DNA of 10,331 bases from Rickettsiales bacterium (GTDB taxonomy: Bacteria; Pseudomonadota; Alphaproteobacteria; Rs-D84): assembly GCA_031267375.1 (NCBI GenBank), contig JAIRZE010000033.1:1-10331 (forward strand), in the 5' to 3' direction. Below the pieces are notes generated by a model, which saw only the letters and a program-made list of their open reading frames with translations, was not told the origin of the DNA and searched no databases. The position numbers and the translations under genes are program-made. This document shows, one piece after another, positions 6,209 through 10,331 of this stretch (within the stretch, counting starts at the first letter, position 1; each line of letters opens with the position of its first letter).

Positions 6209-6502
6209 TTACTTCAAATTTTCCATAAAATCGGGAAAGCCGGAATCTTCGTCTTCGTCATTGAAGTCGCGCGTTTCTTCTTCCGTCGCTTTTTTATCCT
6301 TTGGATCGCGGACGCCGTCTATCTTGCCCTGCTCTTCGCTGACTATGCGGCCGTAATGCTCTGCCATTTGAAGCATACGCTCGCGCTCTATCTCGTCATT
6401 AACGGTGCGCGCCTGGTCCATATATTGTTTGCGCTTTTGGCGCCAGCGATGACAGCGCTGAATCATCAGCCCGACAGACATTTGATTTTTTTTGTATTGC
6501 AT
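6209..6502 (-). CDS. Short DUF4167-type protein
   Basis: This is a 97-residue, highly charged protein. Residues about 19-55 (RQKRKQYMDQART, then LQMAEHYGRIVSEEQ) match the pattern of the DUF4167 domain, in which a Y-x-Q-A-R helix is followed by a helix ending A-E-H-Y-x-R-I. The family is found in Alphaproteobacteria and its function is unknown; usual members are longer, with basic N-terminal and disordered C-terminal regions, so this is a minimal version. The C-terminus is acidic (DFNDEDEDS) and ends PDFMENLK. I chose the ATG at 6502; the frame stays open to an ATG at 6595, but the extra residues look like AT-rich intergenic DNA. No convincing ribosome-binding site is visible. The gene ends 26 bp from the cassette's right end, facing it. 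Confidence 0.75.
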   Translation of the reverse strand: MQYKKNQMSVGLMIQRCHRWRQKRKQYMDQARTVNDEIERERMLQMAEHYGRIVSEEQGKIDGVRDPKDKKATEEETRDFNDEDEDSGFPDFMENLK

Positions 6503-6610
6503 AATTTTTTCTTTGATAAATGGAAACTTTTGGATATAGCAGGAATATTCTCTAAATCCGTTCAACGAAAAAGAGTTTATAACATAAAAAAACAAATTGC
6601 AAATAAAAAA

Positions 6611-6737
6611 TAGTGGTCAGTTGTCAGGGGTTAGGGGTTAGTGGTATGTCGCTTATGAAAATTAATTTTATTTAATTGAGAAAATAATTATAGCGCAATC
6701 ATACTGCTGACCACTAACCCCTGACAACTGACCACTA
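6611..6737. repeat. Heptanucleotide-repeat palindrome, noncoding
   Basis: The 38-nt arms 6611-6648 and 6700-6737 match at 34 of 38 positions, with the outer 24 identical, around a 51-bp AT-rich spacer. The arms divide into 7-nt units of the type AGTGGTC / AGTTGTC / AGGGGTT, and further degenerate units extend the right side to about 6754. This is the only heptad palindrome in the window that lies wholly outside a reading frame. Confidence 0.9.
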
Positions 6738-6744
6738 ATTACTA

Positions 6745-6774
6745 TTGACTGACCCCCGACAAACCTGCTATGCT
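6745..6774 (+). promoter_or_regulatory. Candidate promoter for the tandem pilin-like genes
   Basis: TTGACT (6745-6750) and TATGCT (6769-6774) are 18 bp apart, immediately after the heptad palindrome. A strong AGGAGG site follows at 6784-6789 and the GTG start at 6800. The leader RNA would be only about 20 nt. Called from consensus only. Confidence 0.5.
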
Positions 6775-6799
6775 TGATTCCGTAGGAGGGTGATTATTC

Positions 6800-8158
6800 G
6801 TGAAACAGCAGCAGGCCGGAAGCTTTTTGTTGCAAGCCTTGCTGGCGCTTTCTTTAATAATCGCCTTTATGCCTTTTTTTGCAAGCCGTTTGGCCCGCCG
6901 CGATATAGACGCCCAAATGCTGGCCACCACGCATCAACTGGAAACCGCCCAGACCGCTGCCAGAATCTTTGTCCGCGAAAACATCAGCAATTTTCCATAC
7001 AATCCCGTAAAGTATTCCGGCGACGCGTTCAGCGATACTTTGGAGCCATACGGCCTGCCGCTGGGCTTTATTTCGCGCACAATAATGGGCCAGGATATTT
7101 CGCTGACCGTCATAAAAGACAAATTCAGCATAAATGCAGAGCTGATTATAACCGGCGGAAAAATATCAGGCTTGCGGCGCGCGGAACTGGCGCGGCGGCT
7201 GGGCTTTTACGCGTCCGAATCGGACGGGGCGATTATTCTGCGCGTGCCGCTGGACGAAGACTTTTCAGACATTGTAAAACGAAAGGAGCCCAGTCCCGAC
7301 GAAAACAGCTTTATGTCAGACCTGGATCTTGGGGGATTCGGCTTGGAAAACGGCGGCGGATTATTCGGGCGGGTTTTGGAAACGGACATCTTTACGGCAA
7401 ATACTCTGTCAGTTTTCGGATTAGAAGACGGGCGCAAAAATAAAAACAAGATAGATAATCTTACAGTTGCAAAGTCTGTGTTTCAAAGCGCCAGCGGGGA
7501 ATCGGCGCTGGCCGTTGCAAAAGGCTCTCTGGCTGCGGACAGATTGGAAACGCGGACTATATCAAAGTTCGGGGATACGGGAAACTTGACCGTGAAAACC
7601 GCATCTGTATATGATTTTGCGATGACCGCCGGGCGCACGGGATTCAACGGGCCGGCGAAATGGAATGTGAATGGAAACCTGGAAACGGACAATATAACTT
7701 TCACGGTGGAAAGATTGGACATATCGTCTTTTATAAACGCTTCGCGCGGCCAGGATGTGTTTATAAATCCGGACTCGCTGGAATATAATACCCAGTCTGG
7801 AATTTCCGCGGGAATTTTGCGCGCGGCGAATATTACTTTGCGCGACCAGACCAGCGCGGCATTGGAAAGAGGAAACACGGGCGCGGTCATATTGGACATA
7901 CGGCCCGCGGGCACATCTGTGCTGCCGGATGCTTTGATAGAGTCCGTGGATAATTCAATATTCAGAATCATATCAAAATACGATGATGATTCGGGAAAGG
8001 AAACGGACTGCAAAGGAATTATCGCCGGGCTGGACTTTTCATATAATCAGAAATCATTGTCCCAGAATATAATCTGCCAATATGTATTCTGGCAAAGATT
8101 GGAAAAGCGCATAGACTTGAAAAAATGTATGCTGGACGGCAAAAGCGGATGCAAGTAA
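6800..8158 (+). CDS. Prepilin-like protein with long C-terminal region (paralog 1)
   Basis: This 452-residue protein starts at GTG, 10 bases after AGGAGG, the best ribosome-binding site in the window. The leader MKQQQAG is followed by S-F-L-L-Q and a hydrophobic helix (ALLALSLIIAFMPFFASR), a prepilin-like N-terminus with Gln instead of Glu at mature position +5. Next comes a helical stretch (about 30-60) like the stalk of a pilin, then a module with LRRAELARRLGFYAS (about 120-140) that is also recognisable in the two downstream genes. A long Ser/Thr/Asn/Gly-rich part (200-400) with short beta-like repeats follows, and four cysteines lie in the last 50 residues. The layout is like PilV-type minor pilins: a pilin helix carrying an adhesin-like stalk displayed on a pilus. 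That role is inferred; the family is not one I can name. Confidence 0.85.
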   Translation: MKQQQAGSFLLQALLALSLIIAFMPFFASRLARRDIDAQMLATTHQLETAQTAARIFVRENISNFPYNPVKYSGDAFSDTLEPYGLPLGFISRTIMGQDISLTVIKDKFSINAELIITGGKISGLRRAELARRLGFYASESDGAIILRVPLDEDFSDIVKRKEPSPDENSFMSDLDLGGFGLENGGGLFGRVLETDIFTANTLSVFGLEDGRKNKNKIDNLTVAKSVFQSASGESALAVAKGSLAADRLETRTISKFGDTGNLTVKTASVYDFAMTAGRTGFNGPAKWNVNGNLETDNITFTVERLDISSFINASRGQDVFINPDSLEYNTQSGISAGILRAANITLRDQTSAALERGNTGAVILDIRPAGTSVLPDALIESVDNSIFRIISKYDDDSGKETDCKGIIAGLDFSYNQKSLSQNIICQYVFWQRLEKRIDLKKCMLDGKSGCK

Positions 8159-8279
8159 AAGGCAGAAGGCAAAGGGTAGAGGGCAAAGAGCAACAATAAG
8201 AATAAAATGGTAAATTTTAATAAATTTTTTTACAGAAAAATTAAGCATCGGTCCAAATGCCTTTTGCCTTCTGCCTTTT
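8157..8279. repeat. Heptad palindrome spanning the start of pilin paralog 2
   Basis: Arms 8157-8178 and 8258-8279 match at 20 of 22 positions around a 79-bp AT-rich spacer. Units are AAAGGCA / GAAGGCA / GAGGGCA; the left run continues to about 8192 and the right to 8284. The left arm begins at the stop codon of paralog 1. The spacer holds the ATG of paralog 2 and the right arm is translated as C-L-L-P-S-A-F-C-P within its leader. Confidence 0.85.
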
Positions 8280-8950
8280 GCCCTGAACAAAGCGGAAGCG
8301 GGATTTTGGAAGTATTGCTTGCAATGGCCATCGTCGCCGCGATGACCCCGTTCGTGTATAACCGCATTTCGGAAACATCGTTAAAGATCCGCGATATTTC
8401 TTCGGCCAAGGCGATAATAGGCTCCAAGACTGCGGCGCTTTCATTTGTAAGGTTGAATCAGGACAAGTGGCCGGACTTTGCGCAAATAAAATTATCACCG
8501 GAAGAATTGCAACAGATTTCGCCCAGCGCATCAGCCGGATTTATTGATAAATATTCAAATGGCGGCGGCGCGGCGGCGGATGTGTATCTGGCCTTTGATT
8601 TGGGAAGTGAAATGCGCGCGGCATCTGTCGCCCGCGAAATCGGACAGGATGCGGCGGCGGCCGGCAGCGACGGCGCGGCATACGGCGGCGCCTGGGCGGT
8701 GGCCAGCGAAGACTTTCGGCCCGGCGATCTGGTATACAGAATCAGCCGCGTCAGCAACGCAGAAGATAAATCAAAATACTTGCACCGCACCGCAGGGGAA
8801 GAAGACGGATTGAATATAATGCAGCGCAATCTGCTGGGCGGCGGCTTTGACATTTACGGCATCGGAACAGCCGCCGGGGATTCTGTCAAAACGACAGAGG
8901 GGGCGGCGTACTTTGTAAATGCAAAACAAGCATCTGTCGGCACGGCTTAA
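8207..8950 (+). CDS. Prepilin-like protein paralog 2, ended by an in-frame TAA
   Basis: This is 247 residues to a TAA at 8948-8950. The leader is long and basic (MVNFNKFFYRKIKHRS), then the palindrome-encoded CLLPSAFCP, then E-Q-S-G before S-G-I-L-E and the hydrophobic helix VLLAMAIVAAMTPF; cleavage after G30 puts Glu35 at +5. A pilin-like helix with I-R-D-I follows, then a Gly/Ala-rich module including AREIG and GGAWAV that parallels the other two paralogs. The same frame continues without another stop from 8951 to 9451 with the same composition, so the gene was probably once 414 codons, close to the size of paralog 1. The start has no strong ribosome-binding site; translation may depend on the preceding gene, which ends 48 bp upstream. 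Confidence 0.75.
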   Translation: MVNFNKFFYRKIKHRSKCLLPSAFCPEQSGSGILEVLLAMAIVAAMTPFVYNRISETSLKIRDISSAKAIIGSKTAALSFVRLNQDKWPDFAQIKLSPEELQQISPSASAGFIDKYSNGGGAAADVYLAFDLGSEMRAASVAREIGQDAAAAGSDGAAYGGAWAVASEDFRPGDLVYRISRVSNAEDKSKYLHRTAGEEDGLNIMQRNLLGGGFDIYGIGTAAGDSVKTTEGAAYFVNAKQASVGTA

Positions 8951-9451
8951 TTTGTTTCCGGGGCGAACCTGGGCGGGGGAACTGTAAAGTTCGGCGGTAT
9001 GCGGGTGTCCGGCGATACGACGGGCTTTCGGACTATGGCGGCGGCGCGGTTGAACGATGCGGGATTTTCCGCAAAGGGCTCTGTCATTGCGGATCGCGCG
9101 AATATAACAGGGGCGATTCATATTGGAAAAAATATGGAATTAAAGGCCAGCGGCTTGCGAACCGTCAGCGGATTTTTGGGCTTGTCTGCGCATTCTTTGT
9201 ATACCCCGTTTGTGGCGGCTGATGAAATGTCATTTATGAACGGATTCGGATTGACCGTATCGGGTGAGTTGTTAATGTCCACAACCAGTCCGTTAAAATT
9301 GGGCAGCTGGAATTTCCCCAGTACTACGCCGCCGAAATTTGCAAGCCTGACATTGGCCCGCGCAAGGATTCCAAAGGCGCCCGATGCGGCGGAATTTGAC
9401 ACACTGATTAAAGGCGGATGGAAAGCGGCTACGCCGCAGAGTAGAGAGTAG
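8951..9451 (+). pseudogene. C-terminal part of pilin paralog 2, separated by the TAA at 8948
   Basis: The frame of paralog 2 continues for 166 codons beyond the TAA (FVSGANLGGGTVKFGGMRVS...) with Gly/Ser/Thr-rich, beta-helix-like sequence of the sort seen in paralogs 1 and 3. The first internal ATG is 8999, with no ribosome-binding site at usable distance, so independent translation looks unlikely. A CAA or GAA to TAA change would explain the break; a sequencing error or stop readthrough are alternatives. The final stop (TAG) lies inside the TAGAGAG repeats of the next palindrome, so that repeat may also have cut the original C-terminus. Confidence 0.6.
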
Positions 9452-9584
9452 AGAGTAGAGAGTAGAGAGTAGAGAGTAGAGAGTAGAGAGTAAAGATAAT
9501 GATTATATTAAAAAAGATCTTTAATAAAAAAACAAAGTCCGATTCAGGGCATCTCTACTCTCTACTCTCTACTCTATACTCTGC
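9436..9584. repeat. Heptad (TAGAGAG) palindrome spanning the start of pilin paralog 3
   Basis: Arms 9436-9469 and 9551-9584 match at 32 of 34 positions. The left side continues as about eight near-perfect AGTAGAG units to about 9494; the right has about four. The left arm supplies the TAG stop of the upstream frame, the spacer holds the ATG of paralog 3 (9499) and the right arm is translated as H-L-Y-S-L-L-S-T-L-Y-S in its leader. A separate GC-rich hairpin (GCGCCTGCG / CGCAGGCGC) adjoins at 9583-9601, also translated. Confidence 0.92.
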
Positions 9585-10331
9585 GCCTGCGCCGCAGGCG
9601 CGCGCGCAAAGCGGCGCTATGATGACAGAGCTTCTGCTGTCTATCGCGCTGGCGGCGGCAATGCTGCCCTTTATCCTGCGCAGCGAAAGAACCCAGGAAC
9701 TGCGCACGAAAAATATAGCGGCGGCAGAGCAATTATCTAATGTCAAAAGCGCGTTGGAAAATTATATGGATGCGCACAAGAAAGAGCTGCTGACGCCGAT
9801 CGGAAGAAACATAACGCGCGTGAAAATTTCAGACTTGGACGGATTCGGCGTATCTGCGGAGATTTTGGAAAATCATCCGGACGATTTTCAAATGCGAATT
9901 TTGAAAAGCCCGGACCGCGGCGGCAAGCCGACTTTGCAAGGCCTGGTGATAATGACCGGCGCGGATATTACCCCATTGCGCACGCGCGAGATTGCAACCC
10001 TGTCCGGAAACGCGGCGGGCTTTATAGACAATGGAAAAGCGTTCGGGGCTTTTGGAACCTGGCGCGCCGGGACGGGGGATTTCGGCGGCGGATTAAAAGA
10101 CGGCGTATTGGAAACAACAACTGTAAAGCGCGGCGGGGCAGAATATTTATGGCGGCTGCCAAGCGAAAACGCTTCGGACGCCACGCTTGCGTCAAATATG
10201 AATATGGGCGGACACGATTTGATAGGGGCAAAGTTCTTGGACTCTTCGGCGTTTCGTATGGAAGAATATCTGAATGCAAATACAGTTGTCAGCGACAAAT
10301 TGATTTTTCAAAACAGAACGACTTTGGAAAA
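9499..10331 (+). CDS. Prepilin-like protein paralog 3, partial (C-terminus beyond right edge)
   Basis: An ATG at 9499 opens a frame of 277 codons that is still open at the window end. The basic stretch MIILKKIFNKKTKSDSG is followed by the repeat-encoded HLYSLLSTLYS, a linker APAPQARA, then Q-S-G before A-M-M-T-E and the hydrophobic helix LLLSIALAAAMLPFIL; cleavage after G39 gives Glu44 at +5. The pilin-like helix (LRTKNIAAAEQLSNVKSALE) and the TREIATLSGNAAGFI module match the plan of paralogs 1 and 2. The stalk-like region begins near residue 195. A start at the internal ATG 9619 would delete the leader and the Q-S-G site, so 9499 is preferred. No clear ribosome-binding site is present; the region upstream is TAGAGAG repeats. 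A pilus-borne adhesin role is inferred. Confidence 0.75.
   Translation, partial: MIILKKIFNKKTKSDSGHLYSLLSTLYSAPAPQARAQSGAMMTELLLSIALAAAMLPFILRSERTQELRTKNIAAAEQLSNVKSALENYMDAHKKELLTPIGRNITRVKISDLDGFGVSAEILENHPDDFQMRILKSPDRGGKPTLQGLVIMTGADITPLRTREIATLSGNAAGFIDNGKAFGAFGTWRAGTGDFGGGLKDGVLETTTVKRGGAEYLWRLPSENASDATLASNMNMGGHDLIGAKFLDSSAFRMEEYLNANTVVSDKLIFQNRTTLE

Larger units (their letters stand above)
6503..6799. other. AT-rich intergenic region with a heptad palindrome and a promoter candidate
   Basis: No convincing gene is seen here. It separates the DUF4167-type gene (minus) from the first of the tandem pilin-like genes (plus). It holds the 6611-6737 palindrome, a sigma70-like promoter candidate at 6745-6774 and an AGGAGG ribosome-binding site at 6784-6789. 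The first 100 bases are poly-A/T rich and may hold the promoter for the minus-strand gene, though none stands out. Confidence 0.6.

Noticed and set aside
6790..7443. 217-codon plus-strand frame overlapping pilin paralog 1
   Set aside because: It is out of frame with the gene having AGGAGG and a prepilin-like N-terminus; the product is Arg/Gly-rich, as expected of a shadow frame.
8999..9451. Independent 150-residue gene starting at ATG 8999
   Set aside because: It has no ribosome-binding site and the frame continues directly from paralog 2 across a single TAA, so it is better read as that gene's C-terminal part.
9436..9584. CRISPR array
   Set aside because: The 7-nt units are contiguous without unique spacers and occur in inverted arms; no Cas-like gene is present.
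1..10331. tRNA, rRNA or riboswitch genes
   Set aside because: No cloverleaf, conserved rRNA stretch or known riboswitch core was seen by eye on either strand; a covariance-model scan would settle it.

Overview
The window looks like accessory-rich chromosome from an uncultured, probably host-associated alphaproteobacterium. Two genes carry that reading: a short DUF4167-type protein (a family I know only from Alphaproteobacteria), and a DnaX clamp loader whose C-terminal tail resembles alphaproteobacterial DnaX. Species-level placement is not possible from the sequence alone.

Layout. Minus strand, 2149 to 1: dnaX, then a small type IV pilin-like gene 22 bp downstream, then a partial lipoprotein gene whose start overlaps the pilin stop (ATGA) and which runs off the left edge. 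Overlapping divergent promoter candidates separate dnaX from a 1098-residue, cysteine-rich exported protein of unknown function (plus strand, 2242-5538). Next comes a 599-bp mobile-looking cassette (5584-6182): a DUF559/Vsr-like endonuclease gene between 46-bp terminal inverted repeats, two hairpins and a 13-bp subterminal inverted repeat. A short DUF4167-type gene follows on the minus strand (6209-6502). The right third holds three tandem plus-strand genes with prepilin-like N-termini and long repetitive C-terminal regions. The second is interrupted by an in-frame TAA and the third runs off the right edge.

The unusual layer is the repeats. One family is the GC-rich palindrome: the endonuclease cassette, plus a 114-bp structure of the same layout inserted in frame in dnaX (38 codons). 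This recalls Rickettsia palindromic elements or a REP/RAYT-like pairing of an enzyme with miniature copies. The second family is a set of palindromes whose arms are built of 7-nt (once 8-nt) tandem units: at the left edge, 172-222, 6611-6737, 8157-8279 and 9436-9584. Unit sequences differ between loci but the architecture is the same. Three of them lie across gene starts, so an arm is translated as part of a leader peptide that should be cleaved off (a lipoprotein signal, two prepilin leaders). As 7 and 8 are not multiples of 3, copy-number change in those arms would switch reading frame.

Together the genes suggest a cell-surface pilus or adhesin locus (four pilin-like proteins, a lipoprotein and a Cys-rich exported protein) next to a housekeeping replication gene, heavily colonised by palindromic repeats.
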